DNA of 64,000 nucleotides, from positions 21,438,488-21,502,487 of the forward strand of contig OZ029917.1 of the NCBI GenBank assembly GCA_964023275.1. The letters are read 5' to 3'. Made by a program: the position numbers and the translations under genes. Under the pieces are notes generated by a model. The model searched no databases, was not told the DNA's origin, and saw only the letters and a list, made by a program, of their open reading frames with translations. This DNA is from Norana najaformis (taxonomy: Eukaryota; Annelida; Clitellata; Crassiclitellata; Hormogastridae). Below are positions 51,493 to 64,000 of the stretch, piece after piece; position 1 is the first letter of the stretch; each line of letters starts with the position of its first letter.

Positions 51493-54400
51493 TTACACCA
51501 AAGTGCCTTTCTTATTTCGTACTGGTTCCATGTCTGGAGTGACCGGTGCCTTTCTCTGTTTCTTTGTACCAGTCTTAGGGAATGTATGATTTCCTTCCAA
51601 TGTAAAGTTATCCTCTTCACTGCCCGGCATCGGTTGCCCATAATCTTGTGGTTCCTCCAGTTCACACTGGTTTAACACATCTGGGTCATCGGTAAATCCC
51701 AAATTAGCAAATTGAGACAGGACTGACTTTTCTCTTGTCTGTTTCCTTCGATTCCTGTTCCTCAAATTTTCATCATCTGTGGTCAATGTTGGCGGTTCTT
51801 CATCTTCCTGTTGGAATGCTCTCTCTTTTTTACTGCTTCGAGGACTGTTCCAGCCGTCGTCCCCCAAACTTCGTCCAAATGGCAACATCAGACTTTTCAG
51901 CTTTGGCTCAACAATAACTTTTGATGCTGGCTGACTGCTCAAGTCAGCTTGTGTAGTGTTTAGCAGAAAATCTTCAGGTGAATCAAATGCATCTGTCTGA
52001 GGACGGTCAGCACCAAGTCCCAAAGCAACAGTGTCAATCTCAGTTACATCTGTCTCTGTCATAAAGTTACAAGGTGTGCGAGAATATGACACAACGGGAG
52101 CTACAGACGTGGACTTGACGTTCCTTACATCAGCTGGTTTCCTCCTTTGCAGAAGAGTTTCTGCATCTGACTTTGTTCTCTGGCTGCCACTTTCAAATGG
52201 TGCTACAGCATTTGCTGCAATGTGGTGCACCTCCATCACTGCTGGTAGTTGGTTGCCTGCCCCTACCCCGCTGGATGATGGTATCCCTGCAATGCCAGAA
52301 TGACACTGTGTTGGCGGAATTACTGACAAAGTCTGTCCCAGTTGAAACATCTGGAATGTTTCTCTTTTTGCTTCGCATTCCACTCCCTTCTCTGATGCAA
52401 GGAAGTGTTCTCCTGCACTAGATTTTCTCGACCTGCCATCTGCACCGTCCCCGATCAGCACACTGGTGTCACTTTCGCCTGGCTGTGGAAGAGTGCTCTT
52501 TTCGGCAGTGATTTTTTTTGATTTTCTTCGAAAAGGTGCAGCACTGAACACATCAAAGGTTGACTGAACAGGAGCAGAGGTATTAAAAGCTTTTGTCTCC
52601 ACCCCTTGAAACTCTTTTGTGGAAAAGTCTTTAGAAAAACCAAACTCCAGAAAAGGATTGCTCACAGAACACTCTGGCTCACACTCCAGTAACTCATCAT
52701 TTTCCAAAAGTCTCTGCTCGCCAAGTTCCTGTCCTCCAAGAAGAGTCTGTTGTTGCCTGTTCTCTGTTGTCCCGACAACAGGACGCTTCACTGTAAGTCC
52801 TTCTTGACTCCATGAAACAGGGTCTTGTCCCCAAGAAATAGGGTTCTGACTTTCCATTATAATTGGATTGCACATGGGCATGACAGAAAGTTTAGATGGT
52901 TTCTTACCACTACACAAGATATCTGCAGCTTTCTTATCAGTATTCTTCTGTTTTCTCAAAGCAGCTATAGGGCTTGTGCTGGGAAAGACACTGTTTCTAG
53001 CATCAGCAGTTTCCAAAGACACACTGTCAAGTTCGTCAGTATCAACGTCAGTAAACTGCTTGTACTTGTCACTTGATGTACCCACCGCTCGCTTGACAAG
53101 ACGAGCAGTTTCAGCAAGTAAGTCATGTGACTTGCTCGATGTTTTATTAACAGCATCTGTTTTGATGGCAAGTTCTGATTGTGCCACTTTCTGCTGGTCA
53201 GGTTTTGGATTGCTCTTTCCTCCTGCTGCTGCTGCCCCTCCTCCTCCAACTAACGAAGATGATGATTCTGTCAAATCCTCACTAGCTTGTCTCTCCTTCA
53301 ATTTTGAATAACCAACCCCTGAATTGAAAACACAGAATCTTCATTACCATCATAGCCCATAATGTGTGCATTGTTACAGCATCAACCCTTTTACAGTCAT
53401 GATGGACATCTATCAATCAATGTGCATGGGCTTTGCCTGCTTATGTAAACACCAGGGCCCATATAGCATAATTGCTAGTGCCAGACAAATGCAGGCTTAA
53501 GCCCTACCAGCAAATAAAATCGGTATGCACGACAAGGTCTTTGCACAGTAAGCCTGGAGTAACACCAGTTCTCCTCGCAACCAGGCGTAAGTGGACCTAA
53601 CCTAGCGTATTAAAGATAAAAAAATGCCTGGTGCCACAATTTGTCAATTTTACAAAGTTTTTGACAGCAAACAGTGTTTAGGGACTGTTCGCTAAATTCG
53701 TTCTCAGCACTAATACTAACAATAAAACTCAAAACATAAATACTTTTCTGACCTTTCTGAATGATAATTCATGTTTGAAATGACCGCATTATAATTATTA
53801 ATATATTAAGATAGCAAACATGAATCATTCAGGTTGTCTCAACAAAATAACTTTTATACATGCACAATCAAGAAAACCACGCTAATGTTGGAAAAAACCT
53901 GCATAAAAGAGTACCTTGCAAACCTTAATCCGTAACTAGTTAGTCCATTGCTAACCAAGACTCACTGTCGATACTATCACCAGGACTAGAAAGTCAGGGC
54001 TATTTTGTTGAGTACTTTTCCACAGTACTTCCAGAAACTCCCAACTGATGCTAAATAAATGTCTGGTTAAATTATTTCTTGATAAAAGCTAATTATAAAG
54101 TCTGACAAAAATTAAAAACCTTGAGTTTCGTTGCTTGAAACTGATGTATCTGAATCATTTCGCTGATGTTTATTAGGGTTTTGTTTCCACTTTCCTACAG
54201 AAAAAAATTAAATAGCCAACAACTTTCTCAGTGAAAGGGAAGTTCAGTGATTAAAAGCAGTTTCTGTGACAACTGAAATTGCATAATCTCAGGTTAAAAT
54301 GCAAGGGTAATTGTTCACATGCCTCTCAAAGCACAGTTTCAAGATCAAAGGATCTGCTTGCTGACCATAGCGATATTGTGTGAACATTTATACTTACACT

Positions 54401-57400
54401 TAACAGTTTCACAGCACCAATCTAAATTTTATGTATGCGAAATGGTGGTCTATTCAGTTAGTGCACTGGGTCTCCTGACTGAAAGGTTGTGGGTTACAGC
54501 CTGCTGAGGGAACGCTATGTAATGACCCTGGGCAAGTTGTGTTCACGTGCCTCTGTCGCCAAGCAGCATAATTCAGTACCGGCACAAGCTGGGAAGTAGA
54601 TAGCAAGTCCCACAATGTCCATGACCTTGCGATTCATCAATGCTGACTCAAGGGCATAAGAAAAGGAAACGAGTGCCTCTCCTAAGCCCCACTATGGGAC
54701 ATAGGACCCTTACTTTATTTACTAATCTAAACTTAGCCAAAGCAATAAATATAGCAGTAAAATATGTCACTGACTCAAGGCACAGACAAACCATGCTAGA
54801 CTTTCAAGTTGAGGTAATATACTGTAAGTGTCTCTGAGGAGTTCTTCACGAAGCACTGTGCAGGTGCGTGATTATAATTAACACATCAAGTAGCAGCTTC
54901 TCTTATTGGCTAAAGGTTCAGCAAATGGCAAATGATTTTAAAATAAAGTTGTTAAGGGAAATCAACTTAATGACTTATTCCAAAGAACTCCAATGTAAAG
55001 TGACAGAGAATTAATATAGCATCTCTTCAAGACAGCTACTCAGAAGCAGAAATGGTCAAGAAAACAGCCCTGAATAAAACGGTTCCCACTTGGAATAATT
55101 AGATCAGTAAAGGGATTTAAGCAACTGGTAGACTGATACCTGCAAAGTTGCCCGGAACAGCACCAAAGGGATCCGCAGTAGCAGACAGATCTGTGCTAGA
55201 CATGACCAAATCTTCTCGACTCTTCACACCAGAAATACCTGTAGTTGACATCAATCATTCATCAAACTGAAGATTCACAAGACACACAGTTGCATTAATG
55301 CAAATTAGGTTTATTATACATGTACCTATTTATTCACTATAATACAACTGAGCTAAGCATCTGTGCATGAAGGATTTCCTCAAGGTCCTTAATGACTGCT
55401 ACAACAAATTTGATCAACAAGAACTTCATTAAAAATTATTTAATACTAATAATGATCTATCATAATAACTTATTCTCATTTAATTTATTTAACAGTAATA
55501 ATTTACCAGTGTTTATAATGAAGGATTTCCTATTAAAACAGCGGTTTTCAACTATTACACGTTTTACAAAACAACTTACTGCTGTTAGATCCTCGCCGTA
55601 TCTGGTCAAATTCACGGCCAAACATTGAGTCCTCCGACAGTTCACCAAAGTTGTCATCACCAAATGGATTCCACTCCGTTGGGTCAGCAGAAAGAGGCCG
55701 CTTTGGTGACCTAGAAATCAGTAAGATTGTGTGTTTATGAATCTGAATATCTATCTAGCGCCTTTGCATCAAAATGACTGCATCACAGTTAGAATGGTTT
55801 TGGTGGCTGAACCTTTTCAGTGGTTGGCCATGTTTCTTACAATTTTTAAATAACAAAAACAAACAGTTTAAACTTAGCTTCTGACCCAAACATCTGTTCT
55901 TGTACTTATATGTAAATACCAGTAAACACCATCTTAATGTTTATCAGATGTCTTGCTGACAGTAAACAAATGAGAAACTTACTCCTTCGGTGACTTCAAT
56001 AACAACACATTAGTTGATATAGCATTTGAGTCACCACCATCAAACGGCTGAGCAGAAGTGGAATAGATCCTACAAAAGTTTTGCAAATAATGAGGTCATC
56101 AACTCAACTGATAATCTATACACAGTTGCATACAGTCACAGAGCAGAAGATTAACAAACAAGCTGTGAATAAGCTGGTTCCCACAACCTAGCTTTTGCTG
56201 GGTGCTGTAAAAATCTTGAGTTTTAGGAATGACTGACTGTATCAAAGTTACTAAATTGTTAGCAACTTAAACCAAATTATTACAAAAGGTAACCAAAAGC
56301 AAGCTGGAAATGAAGAAACTTAGCAGTTAGGAAAACGACAAATGCTTGCAAGAGATTAAATGCACAGTCAAAGTGGAGAAGGATACATGAAGGCCTAATT
56401 ATAACAATTACCGAAATGCACTTGGTCGATTTGAATCGAAAACCAACGAAGTGTCACTGACGTTTCGTCGATGCTTCTGAATAAACTGCGTCCGAGACGG
56501 AGAGGAGGAAGGCTGCAGTTTTCTTTCATCCCCCTAAAGAAAATAAGTTCTACAGATACTGTGCTTTTCTTAATTTCTTAAAGATTCTCTGTTTACAAAC
56601 CATCTAAAACTACAGACAGACCAGATCCAAACTGAATTATCCCAAGCAGTGTACTTACTAGATCCAGGCCACCTTCAGCTGTTTAATAAACTGTCACATG
56701 TAAAAGGTTTGTTTCGAAGGTAGAAGGGGCCACGTTCACCAGATATTGGTCAGATTCTATAACAGGCTTGTCCAACATACAGCCCGAAGGCCACAATCCG
56801 GGCAGCCAACTGCATTTGTCCAGCCAGCCTAGCTTTCTTTAAATGAGTTTTTAAACTAAGTTTAATGACAATCCTAATGGTTAAAGGACCTGGCAGTTTT
56901 CATTGACATAACTAAATATCTAGTTGATCTGAATTTCAAACTTTAAGGAAAGGATTGGTTTGTTAGCAAAATGTAGGGGAAATGAGTACAAATAAATAGT
57001 TGTAATCAGTCAGAAGTTGCAAATTATTAATAAAGTCTGAGTCTAAAAAAAGTTGTGCATTTCCCAACAATGTCTACAGGCCTGTTGAAATGGTGAACTA
57101 CACCAAGTACTCTCAACTGCTTGCAAACCGCTCGGCTAACTTACACACACAGATTTACTGACTCCCAAAAATACAACAATAACATAAAAATGTTGGAGAT
57201 CCATTTCTGAAACTGATCCAGCTGATGCTCCAGAAAAATTTTAATGGAAGCTTACTGAGATTCAGAATAAAAGTGACATAAAACTATTCAAACACGTGAT
57301 CTTATTACATTTTGCAAATTGATAGAGCAGTTACAGTTGATAGTCTGTCCAATATAATGACAGTGAGACTGAATATTAGCTGGTGCAATGTGTGTATTGA

Positions 57401-60400
57401 TTGTACTGAATGTTAATGCATCTCACGTGTCAAATAGGTATCGGCTGGATTCGCATTAAGCGGATTCGCGTGTTAAAGGGTCATGCGTAAATGGGACCAC
57501 ACTGAACTCAAGTACATAGTAATCAGCTACAAATATTAAAACAAAATCAATATCACTGCTAACATACAGAAGCTCTAATAATTATTATATCAGAATCACT
57601 GAGCATGTGTTAATGCTTTCTTATTTATTTACTTATTCATGCACTAACATTGTGCATTTTAGAACTTCCCACAGGTGCTGCAACATGACAAATCCAACAG
57701 TTGTAAAAAGGAGCATTTCATTCATGTAAGAATCTTTTCTCACTGTATATGACTGATATTTTTCCAGTGTACAGGTAGAATTTACAAGGTAAATAAATGA
57801 GGGAATAAAGAAATCAGCACAGTGTGAGAGTCAAAGACCAACTATATTGAATTAGCAACATGACAGAAAAGGCCAACAAAAGATGCTAATTCAGAACACC
57901 CTGCAAAGCATCAACTGGTTCTGGCCATTTTGACTTGATTGAATAATCATATGCTTCGTGTGAAACTTCAGCATAAAAGAAAGTCAGCATAGCAGGGTCA
58001 TTGCCAGTCTAAACAATGCACTACACATGAACCAAAAAACAAGGACAATGACATGCCCACCTCTTGCGAAGAACTTTCCAAACGAACATCATGACTTTCA
58101 CTCGTGTGAGACTCTTGACTAGCACGTGATGGAGAAGTATTTCTGGCAATATGATCTGCTTCATCATTCTTACGCACAACATCAATGTTGACTGCAGACC
58201 CGTGTGGAATGAAATCTGGAATAGGTGGGCAAAGCGTTCCTGAGGTCAGGTCTTCCTTCCCATCAGCATTTGGTCTTCCTGCCACATAACCATCCTCGAG
58301 ATCTGCATGATTCTGCTGCCAACTGAAGGCTGCTGCTGTTGGAACAACATCAGCTGATAAGCTTGATTCAGCTGCTGCAACCGGCAGATTTTCTTTTGAT
58401 TTCATATCAGTTTCGGTCGGAAATAGTCGATGATTGTGCAATGCATTCGTTTTCATTGTAGGTTTGCGTTGCACCTCCTGAAAGTTTGGTTGCTCTGCAG
58501 GTAGTTGTACTCTGTGCAACTGCTTTGGCAGCTGCTGCACCTGTTGCACTGCAACTGGCTCAAATGTCTGATGCACTCGAATTTCAGGTTGTTGCTTTAC
58601 CTGCTGGTTGGCTAATTGGCCCTGGAAAATGCCAGGACCTTGGATGCATTCAGGTATCATCCAAACTGGTTGCTGAATGGATGACTGACCAGATGACTGA
58701 CTGGTCAACAGACCAGATGAAAAATGACTGAATGTCAACTGTTGTACAGGACCTCTGCACGACGCTCCGGAGGAAGAAGCCAGTGAAGTGGCAGGTGAGT
58801 TTGGAGGAGGTAACATAACCTGTCGATTTGGCAGTCCAGCAAAGCCAGCTGGCTGTACTGAACTTATTTCTGTTAACATGAAACACAACAAGTATGTAAC
58901 CACTGACACACATAACAGTGCTCACATACATACCAATCTACAAAACACATAGAATGGCAATTCCAGGCAAACAGAGCCATGAACTCAGTTTTTAAAACTA
59001 ATATTTCTTTGTCTAGCATAGAAAGTGGGTAGATTGTTTAAATTAGCAAAACAAATTGAAATAAATAATTCCTTTTACTGCAAAATGTCAATCTCTTACT
59101 GAACTAAATTTAATAAATTAAAAAATTTTCAGCCTTTGGCAATTTCATACATTGATAACATTGGTCTGACCATATAGTAGATGATCATCAACCACAATGA
59201 TAGGAATTACACATTTTCTTATGTACTTAAAATCAAGACAAGAAATGCAGCAACAACCTTTTTTTAAGGACTTACAGCCCTACATCCCATAATCTAAATA
59301 TGCGAGAAAAACATGGGGCCAAGATGCCAACATGCTTCTCTAGCATGTCATTTTGATCAGTTATTTGGTCACACATTGACTTTTACTCAATAATTTTCAT
59401 TCTTTACGACTTCTAATGTGACCAAATATTCGTTCTTGGAGCTATTTCACTGTTTTGCCATTGTTTTTGAGCGGTTTGGTCAGTGTTCAGACATTTGTTA
59501 GCGAAATTTCATGTACTGCCCCTTAGAGGGGTTTCAGATTACTCGTTCGACAGTGTCAAGCTCATTTGGAAAGGCCAAGAGAGTCCCTTGATTTGTGCTG
59601 ACTTTTCTACTGTGGCGATGCTCTACGACTAACTGGCCAGCTGCTGAAGAATGTCATCTTCCAAAAACCTTTTGGCTGAGGGATGTCCGGATGCAGAGTT
59701 TTCTACCATCTGCGAGGGACTGCTTGGCATTGGGGTTCAGGTGTTGCGAGCTTTGTCGCCTGTCATCACTTTTCTTCTCTGAAACTGTGTGGTCTAGGGA
59801 CTCCGAACAAGGTATCTACTACCAGCCTGGGATGGGAATCCATTGGTTGGCTCTGCATGTCTGCAGGAGCTCACCAGTGGGAACTTTTCTAATTATCTGA
59901 GCACTGTCTGCTCATTGAATGATGTTCTTAATGACTAACATCATTCGGGCTGGTGCAGAAAGTGCTTCCATGAGGTCAATAAAGGCACTATAGTAAGTGT
60001 CTAGATGCATACACAAATACATCCATGACTTCAAATATTGGGTCTTAATCAAATTGGCTGTAAGCCACTGAGCAGCCCCCTCATTTGTAGATTCATAGGA
60101 ATACCACTGACCATCCTTAACCATTCAGATGATGGAGCTTACCATGTGTTGGGGCGATGGGTGTTGCTGGGTTGCTTGCAGAAGGCCTGCGTCTTGGGGT
60201 GATGCTGGTCTGAATGGGAAGGGTAAGGCCAGATGCACCAGGAACCATATTGCTTTTCGGCCTTTCACGAGGTGTAACCGATGTTACCACTTCTGGAATG
60301 GGCTTCTGACTCTGTCCCCTAAACATTAAAATCTCTTATTACCAGTAAAAACTCTAATGCATTCTTACATAAAACAAAATCCCTCTTAAACCAACAAAAT

Positions 60401-62012
60401 TATATAATCTTCCTAAAAACCAAGCAAAGAAAAAGCCAAGATCACAGTTAAAAAATCTAGATGTTCAGTCAGCAGAGGCAGAGACACAAAAATTAAATGA
60501 AGAATCAATCAACCTCAACTAACTTCTGAGAAAACAATATTATACAGAAACAGTCTAATTTATATATCATAATTCTAACATCTAGATGGTCAGTCATGTT
60601 ATGCGTGTTGCATTCAGTGTGATATATAGCACATTCATAACAATGCTACATAAAAAGTGAGCCCTTTTAAAGTAAAATAAAATATGAATCCTTCAGATGA
60701 AAAATAGCACCTAAGTGTGACAAGAAAGTCTTACTAACCTAGTACTGACAGGTTTTGTTTCTTGTACTGGTTCCTGCAATGGCTTTACAGGCTTCAGAAA
60801 TTGAGATATGTCTGGGATGGGTGCTTTCTATCAACATATCAAGAATGCCAATTACCCTGAATCGCAATCACTACAAGTGGATTAAGAGATACAAACATCA
60901 GTCACTCAATTGCCATTTTCATTGGGTTTAAGAAAACAGGCTCAAGATGAATATGGTGGACACGAGTCTAGGAGATATCCCCCCTGGTAATTTCCCCCAG
61001 GACATTTCCCCTGCCACCTCCCCCCATGGATTTCCCCCCGGGTAAATACCCACCCGGACATTTCCCCCCAAGTCATATATTTTATATCAACAAACATCAC
61101 AATTAGTTTTGTATAGGTCACAAATAAAAAGAACAATATATTTAAAATGAATTTAAGTGATACAAGGTAAAAAAATAATAGTAAATTAGTACATGTGTTT
61201 ATATCAAAGGTCTTTAGTGTTAAGCTTAAGTTCGGTTTTTCAGCAATACATAGAGATAATGTGTTCACAGACTAATGTTAAAACGTAAACAAAACTGTTC
61301 AAAATAACTTTGTTTTTCCATGTATACTAGCTATAGTTTTCGACTCCATTGCTGTGGCTTTTTCAACTGCTTTTTTAACAAATTCATGGCAGATTATATA
61401 GCAACAGATTGAGTAACTATCAAAACTTTATTAAACATTTACTTTAAGCATCAAAATGAGTAAACATTAATTAAGACTGAAAGCATTAAAAGCCTGGTTG
61501 TTCAACAAATAAATATCAACAATTAAATAAAGCTATATTTACATCAAAGCGTTAATAGCCTTTCTAGAAAACTGTTTACTCAGTTTGTTGCTATAATAAA
61601 AGTCTTTGCTAAATATTGTTTGTATTTCCCCACTCAAACATCAAAGCACTAAAAAAGTCCATATAGATACAAATTGTTTAATTTTTGTGGACATTTGGGG
61701 GGGAATATCCGGCTTTTTTTATCCTATTGAAACGCTCGGGGGAGAATTCCAGGGGGGAGATGACAGGGGGAGTCCGGATCCCCATTACAGACATATTAGA
61801 AATTGCCATTCTACCTTTGCGCTTGAGCCTCTGTGCAGTAACTGGAGCTGACAACACTTCTCGTCTAACATCTGTTTTCAGAGTAATGTTCAGTTTGCTA
61901 GTATTATACATAATGTGCTCAATGATCATATGTACACAGTGCTTGAACTTAGCTCCACAGCTTCTAATAACAAACACATGTACTTTGTTATTTACAGAAA
62001 CAAACTACATAG

Positions 62013-62105
<93 letters not shown>

Positions 62106-64000
62106 ATTTGATTTGAACTATTCCCTTAAAATACTGCTTTGGCCATTATAAACTACCACAAGTCTTGGTAAAATGTACATACTCTCAAGTATCTGGCTTA
62201 GGATTTCTGAAAACTGACAGTCCTATACTTAATTTTATTATTTTGAACTACAACTTAACCCAGTATTTGTTACCATGACAGTGGTCAATCAAATTTACAT
62301 AACCTTTACCATCAAAAACTTTTAAGGATCTCTGACCACTCAGTGTAAGCATACTAAATCGGGATACAGATATGCAGCTGCATTCTATATGTGCCACCTT
62401 ACAACGATAATGACCAACAGCGTGGGCTGAGATAAGCCAGTGCAGACAAACGCATCTGATGAAGGTGCTTGAACATTCTATAGTCAGTCATCTTCTGAAA
62501 AGAGGTGTGCAGAAAGTATCAGGTAGCCAGGCCCACAAAGGAGAAACTCTTCACTAATTTCAATCTTAGTAAAGGCAGCTCGCAATAGAGGCTGCCCACA
62601 GAGAACAGAAAGGTCATATCACATTATTTGTTGTTACTTCCTCCCTGACCGCATGAAATTTAGACAATGAATTGTACTAACATTTAAGTTTTGTACAGGA
62701 CAATCCCGGCCGGATATTCGGAATGCCACGCACGATGCCTGGAATATATCCGGTCTCTGGTCAGGATCAACAGTCAATAAGTATTCTAGGAAGAAAATTA
62801 AGTTAATAATATAAATCTTGTATTCTGACACAAAATCTTACACATTCTGTCAGGCCTTGTAAAATCACAGTATAATGGATCTGCTCAAAAAGTTACAAAA
62901 TCTGAATAACAAAAATATGCTTACAACAGAATCAATTAATCAAGTGTTTTAATAATAAGCCTCCAACTCACAACCATCATTAGTTTGCTCATAATATTCA
63001 TCTGCCTTCTAAATTTGCCACGCAGCATGTATTCATGCCTGTGGGTTATCTGTGATGAATAGGCAGGGTGGATCCAGGATTTAAAATTGGTGGGGGCAAA
63101 GTAAAAGCTGGTTCTGGGGTTTTATGACAAAAACATTTAGGAAATAGACTTTCATCAAGTTTATAATCTCATACATCCATTACATTGTCTCCTGACACTG
63201 CTACTGATAAGTAGTAGGTACCAATGCCATTTTCTTGCTTCTTATAAACTCAGGTGCACTTCTGGATCAGTAAGGCTTGCACATCATCATATGCTGCCAT
63301 TAGAAATGAAAGACACTGAGCTGGTGTTCAACAGCAACAATCTTGCGGTAAGTTATCTGCCAATTCCTCACTTATCCAACGCTGCATGTGGCATTTGGCT
63401 GCCTGTTCACAACTGCATTCGTTTCAATCCTAATGCATGTGTAGCCCTCTTCAGCTAGCAGTACTCAAGAAATAAATTTTAATAACACTTTTCTCTCATC
63501 TTACCTAAACACTTCTTTAGCACTGTCATATAACTGTGGAAGCCATCAGTTGATGGTATACCACAAAACCTAACTAGGAGTAGACAATTTATGGATTCTC
63601 TGTCATTATCTTTATGCTACTGTCTACATGGAACAAAATCCCTTGGAAAATTTACTGATGTTTCACTTAATGCAGCCTCGTAAAGACTTAAGATATACCT
63701 ATTTCCATTCAACCTATAGCCATGAACACAGCTCTTCCACGAAGGAACATTTCATCACATCAAAATTACAGAAAATAATTATAACAAATCACGCAAGAAA
63801 TATTCAAGAACTTAGAACTTTCTTCATAATCAGCCTTATTTCAATTTAAAAACTGTATTAAACTACAAATCGACAGAGATAAAATGTTTATTTACTAAGG
63901 AAAGCGATGAGCTGGGGAGAGTATCTGCAGTTTTCTGGAATGGTAAAGTGTCCACTCTGTATTGCTAATGAGCTTTCACCAAATGGCAAGGTATTAAAAC
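51493..64000 (-). CDS. NAK-family kinase, AAK1/BMP2K type, 3' part (11 exons in the window; 5' end beyond the right edge)
   Basis: Serine/threonine kinase of the Numb-associated kinase family, which phosphorylates AP-2 mu and acts in clathrin-mediated endocytosis. Exons on the minus strand: 64000-63896 (partial), 62785-62682, 60827-60739, 60318-60143, 58869-58061, 56533-56412, 56069-55983, 55710-55580, 55238-55140, 54194-54120, 53318-51493. All join in phase to 1206 codons plus stop. The first two encode the end of the kinase domain: LPFGESSLAIQSGHFTIPEN, then LLTVDPDQRPDIFQ and CPVQNLN, all close to human AAK1. Next come proline-rich segments (SVTPRERPKSN, SITPRRRPSA), a Gln-rich exon (58869-58061), SPSRTQFIQKHRRNVSDTS and WNPFGDDNFGEL, the conserved NPF block of AAK1 and BMP2K. 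A DPFG follows. The last exon gives about 608 low-complexity, charged residues with MLPFGR and NLGFTDDPD. The donor after 54120 (GTTTTT) is weak. AAK1 and BMP2K split in vertebrates, so I assign no single symbol. Confidence 0.92.
54435..54665 (+). mobile_element. SINE family 2 (tRNA-like head) in a kinase-gene intron
   Basis: The head has an A-box-like TTCAGTTAGTGCACTGGGTC and a B-box-like GGTTGTGGGTTACAGCC. The body includes TGACCCTGGGCAAGTTGTGT and GTACCGGCACAAGCTGGGAA, and it ends near CTTGCGATTCATCAATGCTG. Its 3' half is shared with 48475-48640. Confidence 0.7.
56160..56228 (+). mobile_element. Solo LINE 3' tail (third copy of the 36.57-kb family)
   Basis: GCTGTGAATAAGCTGGTTCC and GGGTGCTGTAAAAATCTTGAG match the 3' ends at 37.14-37.2 and 38.75-38.83 kb. 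Only about 65 bp is present, an extreme 5' truncation. Confidence 0.75.
60955..61790. mobile_element. Foldback-type element with C/G-run ends
   Basis: The left end has repeated C runs (GATATCCCCCCTGGTAATTT, CCCCCAGGACATTTCCCC, CCCCCCGGGTAAATACC). The right end has complementary G runs (GACATTTGGGGGGGAATATC, CGGGGGAGAATTCCAGGGGG). The inner edges also correspond: TTTGTTGATATAAAATATATGACTTGGGG on the minus strand, in two pieces, against TTTGTGGACATTTGGGGG on the plus. The interior is AT-rich with short repeated ATCAAAG/CTTTA motifs and no open frame. It sits in a kinase-gene intron. Confidence 0.5.
62014..62103. repeat. AT dinucleotide tract (~90 bp)
   Basis: Pure TA units in the intron between kinase-gene exons 62785-62682 and 60827-60739. 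Confidence 0.97.
62786..63895. other. Intron of the NAK-family kinase gene; nothing else recognised
   Basis: The donor GTAAATA at 63895 and the acceptor TTCCTAG before 62785 bound this intron. I see no repeat family or open frame of note inside it. Confidence 0.6.

Noticed and set aside
51735-53311. Several plus-strand open frames, up to 147 codons, opposite the last kinase-gene exon
   Set aside because: Shadows of the long, open minus-strand exon.

Overview
The window is AT-rich DNA from a multicellular animal. Genes have many GT-AG introns, and the three recognisable gene products are animal cell-cycle, Wnt and endocytic proteins. Interspersed LINEs, tRNA-derived SINEs, a 5S-derived SINE and a piggyBac element fill much of the rest. 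The repeats and the gene structures suggest an invertebrate (a marine deuterostome or lophotrochozoan would fit), but I cannot name the species.

Three host genes lie on the minus strand, in the same orientation. (1) A complete CDK1 (cdc2) with seven coding exons, 9191 down to 3625, 302 codons. It probably has a non-coding first exon and a CCAAT/CHR-type cell-cycle promoter near 11.9-12.0 kb. (2) A complete Axin gene with ten coding exons, 33773 down to 14722, 897 codons. It carries two tankyrase-binding motifs, an RGS domain, GSK3- and beta-catenin-binding segments, a PP2A-region motif and a DIX domain. (3) The 3' part of a NAK-family kinase gene (AAK1/BMP2K type), 64000 down to 51493. It encodes the end of the kinase domain and a very long tail with NPF and DPF motifs; the start lies beyond the right edge. 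On the plus strand, a possible gene end at 2313-3540 runs tail to tail into CDK1. I checked exon junctions by reading frame and phase: the joined CDK1, Axin and kinase exons each stay open and total a multiple of three.

Layout: 1-3.5 kb possible plus-strand gene end; 3.6-9.2 kb CDK1, with LINE remnants in its last intron; 9.3-12.1 kb local duplications, a small hairpin element and the putative CDK1 promoter; 12.5-14.7 kb repeats; 14.7-33.8 kb Axin, whose introns hold a LINE with a 34-bp satellite expansion, SINEs and a CpG-rich patch; 34.7-38.9 kb LINE fragments, a 160-bp AT tract and dispersed repeats; 39.8-42.35 kb a nearly intact piggyBac transposon; 42.9-50.5 kb LINE, 5S-like and SINE debris with no recognised gene; 51.5-64 kb the kinase gene, with a G/C-rich-ended foldback element and another AT tract in its introns.

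The features most worth following up are: the PSTSIRE variant of the CDK1 cyclin-binding helix; the piggyBac transposase, which keeps all catalytic residues but has one in-frame stop; the putative CDK1 promoter architecture; a dispersed repeat of about 120 bp present at least four times; and two inverted-repeat elements. I did not find a convincing new multi-gene system here.
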